Below are positions 57,013 through 64,000 of a stretch of DNA of 64,000 nt, one piece after another (positions within the stretch are counted from its first letter, which is position 1; every line of letters begins with the position of its first letter). A program made the translations under genes and the position numbers. The DNA lies in contig NZ_CP032345.1 in assembly GCF_005222205.1 (NCBI RefSeq), positions 1,923,501-1,987,500 of the forward strand, read 5' to 3'. Below the pieces are notes generated by a model, which was not told the origin of the DNA, made no database searches, and saw only the letters and a program-made list of their open reading frames with translations. This DNA comes from Azospirillum brasilense. Its GTDB lineage: Bacteria > Pseudomonadota > Alphaproteobacteria > Azospirillales > Azospirillaceae.

Positions 57013-58293
57013 TTACTGGGACGGCAGCCCCATCAGCGACTTGGCGAACTGGTCGGCGTCGAACGGGCGCAGGTCGTAGACGCCCTCGCCGATGCCGATG
57101 GCGTGCACCGGCAGCTTGAACCGCTCGGCCAGCGAGACCAGGACGCCGCCGCGCGCCGACCCGTCCAGCTTGGTCAGGATCAGGCCGGAGACGTTCACCA
57201 TGTCGCGGAACACCTCCACCTGATTGTGCGCGTTCTGGCCGGTGGTGGCGTCCAGCGTCAGCAGGGTGGTGTGCGGGGCGCTCTCGTCCACCTTCTTGAT
57301 GACGCGGACGATCTTGCGCAGCTCCTCCATCAGGCCGGCCTTGTTCTGCAGGCGGCCGGCGGTGTCGATCAGCAGGATGTCCACGCCCTGGCGCCGCGCC
57401 TCCTCCAGCGCGTCGAAGGCGAGGCCGGCGGCGTCGGCCCCGGTGTCGCGGGCGATCACCGGGCAGCCGGTGCGCTCGCCCCAGATCTTCAACTGGCTGA
57501 CCGCGGCGGCGCGGAAGGTGTCGCCGGCGGCCAGCATGACCGTCTTGCCCTCGGCGCGGAACTGGCGGGCCAGCTTGCCGATGGTCGTCGTCTTGCCGGT
57601 CCCGTTGACGCCGACCACCAGGATGACGTGGGGCTTCAGCGCGGCGTCGATGACCAGCGGCTTGGCGACCGGGCCGACGATCTTCGCCACCTCGGCGGCC
57701 AGCGTGGCCTTGACCTCCTCCGGGCTGACCTCCTTGCCGAAGCGGGTGCGGGCCAGCTCCGCCGTCACCTTGGCCGCCGTGGTCGGGCCAAGGTCGGCGG
57801 TGATGAGCAGCTCCTCCAGCTCCTCCAGCGCCTCGTCGTCGAGCTTGCGCTTGGTGAAGATGCCGGAGATGCCCTCGGTCAGCTTGGACGAGGACTTGGA
57901 CAGGCCGTCCTTCAGCCGGGCGAACCAGCCCTTCTTGGGCTTCTCCTCCTCGGCCGTCAGGGCCACGGGGAGGTCGTCGCGGACGATCTCCGGCGTGTCC
58001 TCGCGCTCCTCCGGCCCGGACGGCGGAGCGATGGGCGGCGGGGGCGGGGTCTCGACCGCGGGCGGCAGCGGGAGTTCGGGTTCCGGCACCGGCTCGGGCT
58101 CCGGGGCCGGCGGCTCCTCGGCGACCGGTTCCGGAACAGGCGGCTCCTGGACCGGCTCTTTGGCGACCGGCTCTTCGGCGACCGGCTCCGCTGGCGCCGG
58201 CTCGGCGGGGACCGCTTCCGGAAGCGGGGCGGTCGTTTCGTCCTTGCGGGCTTGCTCTTCGGGCTTCTTGCGGCCGAACCAACGCAGGATCAT
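57013..58293 (-). CDS. ftsY: Signal recognition particle receptor FtsY
   Basis: A 426-residue FtsY. A Pro/Glu-rich acidic N-terminal A domain (about 10-115) precedes the NG GTPase: P-loop GVNGTGKTT (228-236), [19 protein letters not shown] and [10 protein letters not shown]. With Ffh and 4.5S RNA it brings nascent membrane proteins to SecYEG. It follows mtaB with 16 bases between, so they are co-transcribed, as in many alphaproteobacteria. Confidence 0.96.
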   Translation of the reverse strand: MILRWFGRKKPEEQARKDETTAPLPEAVPAEPAPAEPVAEEPVAKEPVQEPPVPEPVAEEPPAPEPEPVPEPELPLPPAVETPPPPPIAPPSGPEEREDTPEIVRDDLPVALTAEEEKPKKGWFARLKDGLSKSSSKLTEGISGIFTKRKLDDEALEELEELLITADLGPTTAAKVTAELARTRFGKEVSPEEVKATLAAEVAKIVGPVAKPLVIDAALKPHVILVVGVNGTGKTTTIGKLARQFRAEGKTVMLAAGDTFRAAAVSQLKIWGERTGCPVIARDTGADAAGLAFDALEEARRQGVDILLIDTAGRLQNKAGLMEELRKIVRVIKKVDESAPHTTLLTLDATTGQNAHNQVEVFRDMVNVSGLILTKLDGSARGGVLVSLAERFKLPVHAIGIGEGVYDLRPFDADQFAKSLMGLPSQ

Positions 58294-58309
58294 GGCGTGT
58301 CCACTGTTT

Positions 58310-59569
58310 TCAAAGGGGGGTGCCGGTCAGCGCGCCGCCGGCCACGCCGGTGACCGTGGCGCGCAGGACGGAGCCGGGGGGCCGGGGCGTGCCCAGGCGG
58401 ATTTCGGCGAAATGCTGGGTGCGGCCGAGGTCGTCCTTCTCGACCAGCACCGACACCTCGCGCCCGACCAGCGAGGCCAGCGTGCGGGCCTCGGCCTCGG
58501 CGCCGCGCGCGCGCAGACGGGCCGCGCGCTCCTTGCGGAGGCCGCCGTCGACCTGCGGCATGCGGGCGGCCGGGGTGCCGGGGCGCGGGCTGTAGGGGAA
58601 GACGTGCAGCCAGGTCAGGCCGCACTCCTCGACCAGCCGCATCGTGTTCTCGAACATCTCGTCGGTCTCGGTCGGGAAGCCGGCGATGAAGTCGGCGCCG
58701 AACACCATGTCGGGACGGAGGGAGCGCACGCGCTCGCAGAAGGCGATGGCGTCGGCGCGGCTGTGCCGGCGCTTCATGCGCTTCAGGATCATGTCGTCGC
58801 CGGCCTGGAGCGACAGGTGGAGGTGCGGCATCAGCCGCGGCTCGGTCTCGATCAGGCGCCACAGGTCGTCGTCGATCTCGATGCAGTCGAGCGAGGACAG
58901 GCGCAGCCGCGGCAACTCCGGCACCAGCGCAAGCAGGCGGCGCACCATCTGCCCCAGCGTCGGCGTGCCCGGCAAATCGGGGCCGAAGCTGGTGATGTCC
59001 ACGCCGGACAGCACGACCTCGTTGTAGCCGGCCTTCACCAGCGCCTGCACCTGCTCCACCACCGCCCCGATGGGAACGGAGCGCGACGGGCCGCGGCCGT
59101 AGGGAATGATGCAGAAGGTGCAGCGGTGGTCGCAGCCCTGCTGGACCTGGACGAAGGCGCGCGCCCGGTCCTCGAATCCGCCGATCAGGTGGCCCGCGGT
59201 CTCCTTGACCGACATGATGTCGTTGACCAGCACCTTCTCCGCCGGGGCCAGACCCCAGCTTTCCGGCTGCAGCTTCTCCTGGTTGCCCAGGACCTGATCG
59301 ACCTCCGGCATGGCGCCGTAGCGCTGCGGGTCGATCTGGGCGGCGCAGCCGGTCACCACGATGCGGGCGTTCGGGCGCTCGCGGCGCAGCTTGCGGATGG
59401 TCTGGCGGGCCTGCCGTTCCGCCTCCGAGGTCACCGCGCAGGTGTTGACGATGACGACGTCCCCCAGCCCGGCGTTGCGGGCGTGGGTGCGCATCACCTC
59501 GGATTCATAGGTGTTCAGGCGGCAGCCGAAGGTGACGATCTCCGGCTCGTTGGTCACAGTGTCGCTCAT
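58310..59569 (-). CDS. mtaB: tRNA t6A37 methylthiotransferase MtaB
   Basis: A 419-residue radical-SAM methylthiotransferase. N-terminal UPF0004 cysteines Cys16, Cys44 and Cys75 hold one Fe-S cluster; Cys146, Cys150 and Cys153 (CDHRCTFC) hold the radical-SAM cluster; a TRAM-like end follows. The FGCRLNTYESE opening is the MtaB subgroup, which makes ms2t6A37 in tRNA. It lies between dapF and ftsY in one operon (30 bases after dapF). Confidence 0.94.
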   Translation of the reverse strand: MSDTVTNEPEIVTFGCRLNTYESEVMRTHARNAGLGDVVIVNTCAVTSEAERQARQTIRKLRRERPNARIVVTGCAAQIDPQRYGAMPEVDQVLGNQEKLQPESWGLAPAEKVLVNDIMSVKETAGHLIGGFEDRARAFVQVQQGCDHRCTFCIIPYGRGPSRSVPIGAVVEQVQALVKAGYNEVVLSGVDITSFGPDLPGTPTLGQMVRRLLALVPELPRLRLSSLDCIEIDDDLWRLIETEPRLMPHLHLSLQAGDDMILKRMKRRHSRADAIAFCERVRSLRPDMVFGADFIAGFPTETDEMFENTMRLVEECGLTWLHVFPYSPRPGTPAARMPQVDGGLRKERAARLRARGAEAEARTLASLVGREVSVLVEKDDLGRTQHFAEIRLGTPRPPGSVLRATVTGVAGGALTGTPL

Positions 59570-59599
59570 GCTCTTTCAGCCTAACGGGCGGCCATTCGT

Positions 59600-60436
59600 T
59601 CAGGCGGCCGCCAACTCCGCAGACAGCCGCCCGCTGTAGCTCAGGGCGACCGGGCCGGTCATCAGGACGCGGCCGTCCTCACGCCATTCGATGGTCAGGG
59701 TGCCGCCGTCCAGGATCACGTCGACCTTGCGGTTGGTCAGCCCGCGGCGGATCGCGGCGACCGCGGTGGCGCAGGCGCCGGTCCCGCAGGCCTGGGTGAT
59801 GCCGGCCCCGCGCTCCCACACGCGCATGCGGACGCTGCCGGGGGACAGCACCTGGACGAACTCGACGTTGGTGCGCTCGGGGAAGGCCGGGTGATTCTCG
59901 AACACCGGGCCGACCTCGGCCAGCGGCACCGCCTCGGCGTCGTCCACGAAGAAGACGGCGTGCGGGTTGCCCATGCTGACCGCGGTGGGACCGGCGAAGC
60001 CGCCGTGCGACACCGCGTCGAGGCACAGCGTGTCCGCCGGTTCCGCCAGCGGGATCTGCGTCCAGTCCAGATTGGCCTGACCCATGTCCACGGTGATGCG
60101 CCCGTTGTCGGCGCGGCTGGCCTGCAGGATGCCGGCGTTGGTCTCGAAGGCGACGCGCTCCGCCCCCGCCTCCTCCATCAGCAGCCAGCCGACGCAGCGC
60201 GAGGCGTTGCCGCAGGCCGACACCTCGCCGCCGTCGGCGTTGCGGATGCGCATGAAGCCCGCCGTGCCGTCCGTTTTCGCCGGCTCGATCACGATGAACT
60301 GGTCGCAGCCCACCCCGGTCTTGCGGTCGGCGATGGCACGCACCTCGGCCTCGGCCGGCGAGTACGGCGTTTTGCGGGCGTCGATCACGACAAAGTCGTT
60401 GCCGAGCCCGTGCATCTTCAGGAATTCGCGCGTCAT
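59600..60436 (-). CDS. dapF: Diaminopimelate epimerase
   Basis: A 278-residue DapF with the two catalytic cysteines Cys75 (SACGNASR) and Cys217 (TQACGTGACA), plus MHGLGNDFVVID at the start. It converts LL- to meso-diaminopimelate for lysine and peptidoglycan. First gene of the dapF-mtaB-ftsY group. Confidence 0.96.
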   Translation of the reverse strand: MTREFLKMHGLGNDFVVIDARKTPYSPAEAEVRAIADRKTGVGCDQFIVIEPAKTDGTAGFMRIRNADGGEVSACGNASRCVGWLLMEEAGAERVAFETNAGILQASRADNGRITVDMGQANLDWTQIPLAEPADTLCLDAVSHGGFAGPTAVSMGNPHAVFFVDDAEAVPLAEVGPVFENHPAFPERTNVEFVQVLSPGSVRMRVWERGAGITQACGTGACATAVAAIRRGLTNRKVDVILDGGTLTIEWREDGRVLMTGPVALSYSGRLSAELAAA

Positions 60437-60511
60437 GACCGCCGTTATATGGCGACCGGGCCTGCGGAGTCCATGGCTGCACGGGGTGGTCGCGGCAAAC
60501 AGTTCACGGAG

Positions 60512-60826
60512 TCACTGGGTTTCGGCTCCGCCGGTGTCGGCCGTGTCCCCGTCGGGCAGGGTGGCGCCCGACGCCGGGGGGATGCCTTCCAGCAGGTCGA
60601 GCATCCGGGCGAGGGTGTCCTCCGACTCGGGCCGCGGCGGCGTTCCGCCGGTGCGCTCCCACGCCTCGTAATCCCAACCCGCGGCGCCCATCGCCATGTC
60701 GGGCAACGTGAAATGCCCCTCCACAGCATGGGTCGGCGGTCCGCCCGTGCGGGACAGCCCGACCAGCAGGGCTACGGACACGGTGACTCCAGCCACCCAG
60801 GCCCACAGCACGTCGCTGTTGTTCAT
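60512..60826 (-). CDS. Hypothetical single-pass membrane protein
   Basis: A 104-residue protein with one N-terminal helix (about 6-24) and a mostly acidic, Pro/Gly-rich soluble part (VEGHFTLPDMAMG, ARMLDLLEGIPP). It starts at ATG 60826 after GGGAGGGAG. Probably anchored in the inner membrane. I do not recognise a family. Confidence 0.6.
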   Translation of the reverse strand: MNNSDVLWAWVAGVTVSVALLVGLSRTGGPPTHAVEGHFTLPDMAMGAAGWDYEAWERTGGTPPRPESEDTLARMLDLLEGIPPASGATLPDGDTADTGGAETQ

Positions 60827-60978
60827 GGCTCCCTCCCGGCTCTTTGCCAAGGCAGGTCGGTGTCGGGGCCAGTCCTGTCGGATGCGCCCCATTCCATGGA
60901 CTTCGGGTGTCTGCGGCGGCGCACAATGAGGCTTCGGGAGATATCCGGAAGGGGAGGTTGCCCTTGGCAGTCCGAAGG

Positions 60979-61413
60979 TCAGGCGCCTTTGAAGACCAGA
61001 TGCTTGGAGGCGGCGAAGTTCAGCGCCATGCCGGACAGCGAACCGGCCGCGACGGCCAGCACCGGGTGGGCCTCGGCGATGGGCAGGGCGGCTTCCAGCC
61101 CGACCGAGACGCCGTAATTCACCGCCCCGCCGAAGGCGTTGGCGGCCAGGAAGGTCGCCCATTGCCGGTACAGCGGCGCGTCGGCCGCCCCGCGGAAGGT
61201 GAAGGCGCGGTTCAGCGCGAAGGTCGTGGTGGCGGCGGCCAGATAGGCGGGGATGCGGGCGGCGAAGAATTCCAGCCCGGCGCCGAACACCAGCGCGTAG
61301 ACCACCGCCGTGTCCACCACCAGACCGACCACGCCGACGAGGCCGAACTTGCCGAACTGCACGGCCAGCCGGCCGAGCCGGCTGTCGGACAGGGTGCCGA
61401 GGAGATCGCCCAT
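60979..61413 (-). CDS. GtrA family membrane protein
   Basis: A 144-residue protein with four helices and the GtrA/DPMS pattern: FGKFGLVGVVGLVVDTAVV, YLAAATTTFALNRAFTF, the ANAFGGAVNYGVS helix and a final LNFAASKHLVF. GtrA-like proteins are proposed flippases of polyprenyl-phosphate sugars. The start is 2 bases after the glycosyltransferase stop, so the pair is translated together, as in gtrA-gtrB operons. Confidence 0.92.
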   Translation of the reverse strand: MGDLLGTLSDSRLGRLAVQFGKFGLVGVVGLVVDTAVVYALVFGAGLEFFAARIPAYLAAATTTFALNRAFTFRGAADAPLYRQWATFLAANAFGGAVNYGVSVGLEAALPIAEAHPVLAVAAGSLSGMALNFAASKHLVFKGA

Positions 61414-61415
61414 GG

Positions 61416-62456
61416 TCAGGACCCGGCGGCCTTGCGGACCGGATGGACGCCCGGCGCGGGGATGGACAGGTAGCGCATGCGCTTGGCCTCGCGGCGGCCC
61501 AGCGTGACCGTGTCGAGGATCAGCCCGCAGGTCAGGCTGAGGAAGCCCAGCAGCATCAGCCCGGTGGACAGCACGGCGGTGGGCAGGCGCGGCACCAGCC
61601 CGGTCTGCAGGTAGGTCGCCACCACCGGCCAGGCGAGGATCACCGACGCCGCGGCGAGCGCCGCGAAGATGGCGAAGAAGAAGGGCAGGGGGCGCTCCTC
61701 CTTCACCAGATTGACGATGGTGCGCAGGATGCGGACGCCGTCGCGGATGGTGTTCAGCTTGCTGTGCGAACCCGGCGGGCGGTCCTTGTAGGGCGCCTTG
61801 ATCTCGGCGATGGGCATGTTCAGCTCCAGCGCGTGGACGGTCAGCTCCGTCTCCGTCTCGAAGCCGCTGGCCAGCGCCGGGAAGGACTTGATGAAGCGCC
61901 GCGAGAAGACGCGGTAGCCGGACAGCATGTCCTGGATGCGGTTGCCGAAGATCAGCGCGACCATGCCGGTCAGCAGCTTGTTGCCGAAGCGGTGGCCGGG
62001 CCGGTAGGCCTTGACGATCTCGGTCACGCGGGCGCCGTTGACCATGTCGAGCTGGTCCTCCCACAGCCGCTTGACCATCAGCGGCGCGGAGGGCGCGTGG
62101 TAGGTGTCGTCGCCGTCCACCAGCACATAGACGTCCGCCTCGATGTCGGAGAACATCCGGCGCATGACGTTGCCCTTGCCCTGCAGCGGCTCGTGCCGCA
62201 CCACGGCGCCGGCGGCCTTCGCCACCTCCACCGTGCGGTCGGACGAGTTGTTGTCGTAGACATAGACCGTCGCGTCGGGCAGCGCCGCCTGGAAGTCGCG
62301 CACGACGGCGGCGATGGCCGCCTCCTCGTTGTAGCAGGGGATCAGCACCGCCACCACGGGGGCCATATCCGGGTCCGCTTCCCGGGTCGGGGCTGCGGAC
62401 GCCGCGGCCCGGTCGGATTGACGGTCGGCCGGTCGGTCGATGATGGAGACGGTCAT
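61416..62456 (-). CDS. Glycosyltransferase family 2, GtrB/dolichyl-phosphate-sugar synthase-like
   Basis: A 346-residue GT-A fold enzyme: VAVLIPCYNEEAAIAAVV, YVYDNNSSDRTVEVA, DVYVLVDGDDTYHA with the DxD metal site, MLSGYRVFSRRFIKSFP, and two C-terminal helices (about 265-285 and 295-320). It probably loads a sugar onto undecaprenyl phosphate for transfer outside. Paired with GtrA and an upstream polytopic membrane protein of glycosyltransferase-C look. Confidence 0.92.
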   Translation of the reverse strand: MTVSIIDRPADRQSDRAAASAAPTREADPDMAPVVAVLIPCYNEEAAIAAVVRDFQAALPDATVYVYDNNSSDRTVEVAKAAGAVVRHEPLQGKGNVMRRMFSDIEADVYVLVDGDDTYHAPSAPLMVKRLWEDQLDMVNGARVTEIVKAYRPGHRFGNKLLTGMVALIFGNRIQDMLSGYRVFSRRFIKSFPALASGFETETELTVHALELNMPIAEIKAPYKDRPPGSHSKLNTIRDGVRILRTIVNLVKEERPLPFFFAIFAALAAASVILAWPVVATYLQTGLVPRLPTAVLSTGLMLLGFLSLTCGLILDTVTLGRREAKRMRYLSIPAPGVHPVRKAAGS

Positions 62457-62511
62457 GGCGATGCGCTTCGAAACGGTGCCTGTGTAAGGTTAAACAGCAC
62501 AATCGCCTGAT

Positions 62512-64000
62512 TTAATCCACTGACCTTTCAAGGTCCGCCATTCGTTGCACGGCGCAGAGGTTCAGCGGCTCGCCCAGGTTGTTGGGAATGACGCGGCAGT
62601 TGTCCTGCGCCACCCGCAGCCCCAGCAGGGCGGCGGCCTTCGCCGCGCCGGGCGTGTCGGGGATGGTGCTGAGCATCAGGAAGCGCCCGCGGTGCGCCCC
62701 CACCTTGTCCTGCATCAGGGCGAGGTAGCCGTTGCCGACCGAATCCGGCTGGAGGAAGTTGGACTGGATGCGCACGAAGGGGATGCGCGGCGGGAAGGCC
62801 GGGATGACGTGGGAGATCGCCCAGTAGCCGGCCATCAGCACCATCGTGCCGTCCGGGTCCTCGATGGGCGGCACGGCGGCCTCGACCCAGCGTTCGCCCC
62901 ACGGCACGCGGCCCCAGTCGGCGGGCCGGGCGGTGGCCTGGACCAGCAGCAGGAGCGCCGCCGCCAGGGCGAGCGCCGCCCGGCGCGGCACCGGCAGCAG
63001 GCCCGCCGCCATGACGATGGCCAGCGGGGCCAGCATCTCCAGCGGCACCAGATAGCGGTAGATGCAGAACATCCCCACCCACAGCGCGTAGGTCACCGCC
63101 ATGGCGGTCAGCAGGTAGCGGCTGGCGGCGGTGTCGGTCAGCCCCGCGGAGGGCCGGCGGAAGACGCGTCCGAGCAGCGCCAGCGCCGCGGCGGCGGGAA
63201 CGAGGAGGAACAGCACCAGGACGCGCAGGTCGAAGAAGGCGACCTCGCCGACCTTCAGCGGCGCGAAGGGGAAGACCAGCGGGAAGAGCAGGCGCTCCAG
63301 CCGCGAGTCCGGGAAGAAGCCGACGTTGACGTAGCCGGACAGCGCGGCGAAGGGCGACTTGAAGATCTGGTTCATGTGCGGGAAGACCGGGTTCCCGTAC
63401 TCCACCCACAGATGGGCCATCCAGAAGCCGCCGCACAGCGCCAGCCCGCCGAGCACCCCGACACCGAAGAGGAAAGCCAGCCACAGCCGCCGCCAGGGCC
63501 GCGCCGGCAGCGCCAGGAAGGCGAGGCAGAGCCCGACCGCGTAGATCACCGTGGGGTTCTTCATCCCCATCGCCGCCCCGGCCAGCAGCCCCGCCGCGGC
63601 CGCCCGCACAAGGGCGCCCGGCACCGGCCCGTCGATCAGCCGCGGCAGCGACCCCGCCACCACGACCAGCGCGCCGAGCACGCCCAGGCTGACCATGTTG
63701 TCGTGGAAGGTGGTGCCGAGCAGCCCCAGCGTGCCGCCCCCGAAGCCGGCCATCACCGCCAGCAGGGCGGCCAGGGCCACCCGGCGTCCCGCACCGCCGA
63801 CGCGCAGCGTGGCGTGGGCCAGCAGGAAGGCCAGCGCCAGGTTCAGCCCGTGCAGCGTCCCCCAGACGAATCCCGCCGCGCGCGCCGGCAGATGGCTGGC
63901 GAGCAGGTAGAAGGGCACATCCAGCAGGGGGTTGTAGAAGCTGGGCATCTGCGCCGGCAGCATGTCCATGCCCAGCCGTCCGGTCAGCAAGGCGTAGGCG
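62512..64000 (-). CDS. Polytopic membrane protein, putative GT-C glycosyltransferase (partial)
   Basis: At least 496 codons, open to the window edge, so the N-terminus is missing. About ten hydrophobic helices are seen (AALLAVMAGFGGGTLGLLG, AAAAGLLAGAAMGMKNPTVIYAVG, RVLVLFLLVPAAAALALL, LALAAALLLLV), with a soluble C-terminal part of about 110 residues. The layout is that of polyprenyl-phosphate-sugar dependent glycosyltransferases, and the neighbours (GT2, GtrA) agree, but no diagnostic motif is visible. Confidence 0.68.
   Translation of the reverse strand, partial: AYALLTGRLGMDMLPAQMPSFYNPLLDVPFYLLASHLPARAAGFVWGTLHGLNLALAFLLAHATLRVGGAGRRVALAALLAVMAGFGGGTLGLLGTTFHDNMVSLGVLGALVVVAGSLPRLIDGPVPGALVRAAAAGLLAGAAMGMKNPTVIYAVGLCLAFLALPARPWRRLWLAFLFGVGVLGGLALCGGFWMAHLWVEYGNPVFPHMNQIFKSPFAALSGYVNVGFFPDSRLERLLFPLVFPFAPLKVGEVAFFDLRVLVLFLLVPAAAALALLGRVFRRPSAGLTDTAASRYLLTAMAVTYALWVGMFCIYRYLVPLEMLAPLAIVMAAGLLPVPRRAALALAAALLLLVQATARPADWGRVPWGERWVEAAVPPIEDPDGTMVLMAGYWAISHVIPAFPPRIPFVRIQSNFLQPDSVGNGYLALMQDKVGAHRGRFLMLSTIPDTPGAAKAAALLGLRVAQDNCRVIPNNLGEPLNLCAVQRMADLERSVD

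Overview
The window is about 64 kb of very GC-rich, densely coding bacterial DNA. GC-biased third positions, long open antisense frames, a Fur with alphaproteobacterial features, gstA, a lysine/ornithine decarboxylase of the alanine-racemase-fold type and a chemotaxis cluster containing cheD all suggest an alphaproteobacterium of the Rhodospirillales/Azospirillales, most likely Azospirillum. That is inferred from gene content and protein style; no rRNA or other marker is present. No tRNA, rRNA, CRISPR array, insertion sequence or phage gene was recognised. All family names come from motifs read in the translations, without a database search.

Layout. 1-5100: end of a prolyl-tRNA editing protein, a thioredoxin-TPR protein (CnoX/YbbN type), a Lon-substrate-domain protein, a Trm112 protein, a DUF971 protein, a cupin, a HAD phosphatase and a DUF1127 protein. 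5100-8350: ornithine/lysine decarboxylase preceded by a long leader with a small SD-led ORF, divergent from mgtC, then a Bcr/CflA exporter. 8400-11125: a YgjP-like metallopeptidase, a frameshifted histidine kinase and a small exported protein. 11440-15800: an ugpBAEC sn-glycerol-3-phosphate-type ABC transporter. 15900-21775: gstA, a VOC protein, a GIGP-repeat protein, an RhlE-type helicase, fur and a DUF1329 protein.

21860-50935 is a nearly continuous 29-kb signalling island. It holds two large histidine kinases; a plus-strand partner-switching module (STAS, HATPase anti-sigma-like, REC-PP2C); a DedA protein, a small protein and a PIN protein; a second, minus-strand partner-switching module with two REC-PP2C phosphatases, one lacking a metal-ligand Asp; and, in the same direction, a full chemotaxis set (STAS, cheY, cheA, cheW, transmembrane MCP, cheR, cheD, cheB, soluble MCP). 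Upstream of that lie an Na+/solute-symporter histidine kinase, a small membrane protein, a pseudokinase-DnaQ exonuclease fusion and a lone receiver. Most minus-strand genes from 50933 down to 31164 are overlapping or closely spaced, which suggests one or a few long operons.

51150-64000: a SPOR-domain protein broken by two frameshifts, a PuuE-type deacetylase, an IspZ/YciB membrane protein, an LpxR-type lipid A deacylase, AMP nucleosidase, ftsY, mtaB, dapF, a small membrane protein, and a GtrA / GT2 glycosyltransferase / polytopic membrane protein group cut by the window end. Three copies of a GC-rich palindromic intergenic repeat lie at about 3.2, 12.8 and 54.1 kb.

The clearest candidates for under-described biology are the mirrored partner-switching modules without an adjacent sigma factor (one with a degenerate phosphatase) joined to a chemotaxis array, the pseudokinase-exonuclease fusion next to a transporter-kinase, and the leader ORF in front of the ornithine decarboxylase gene.
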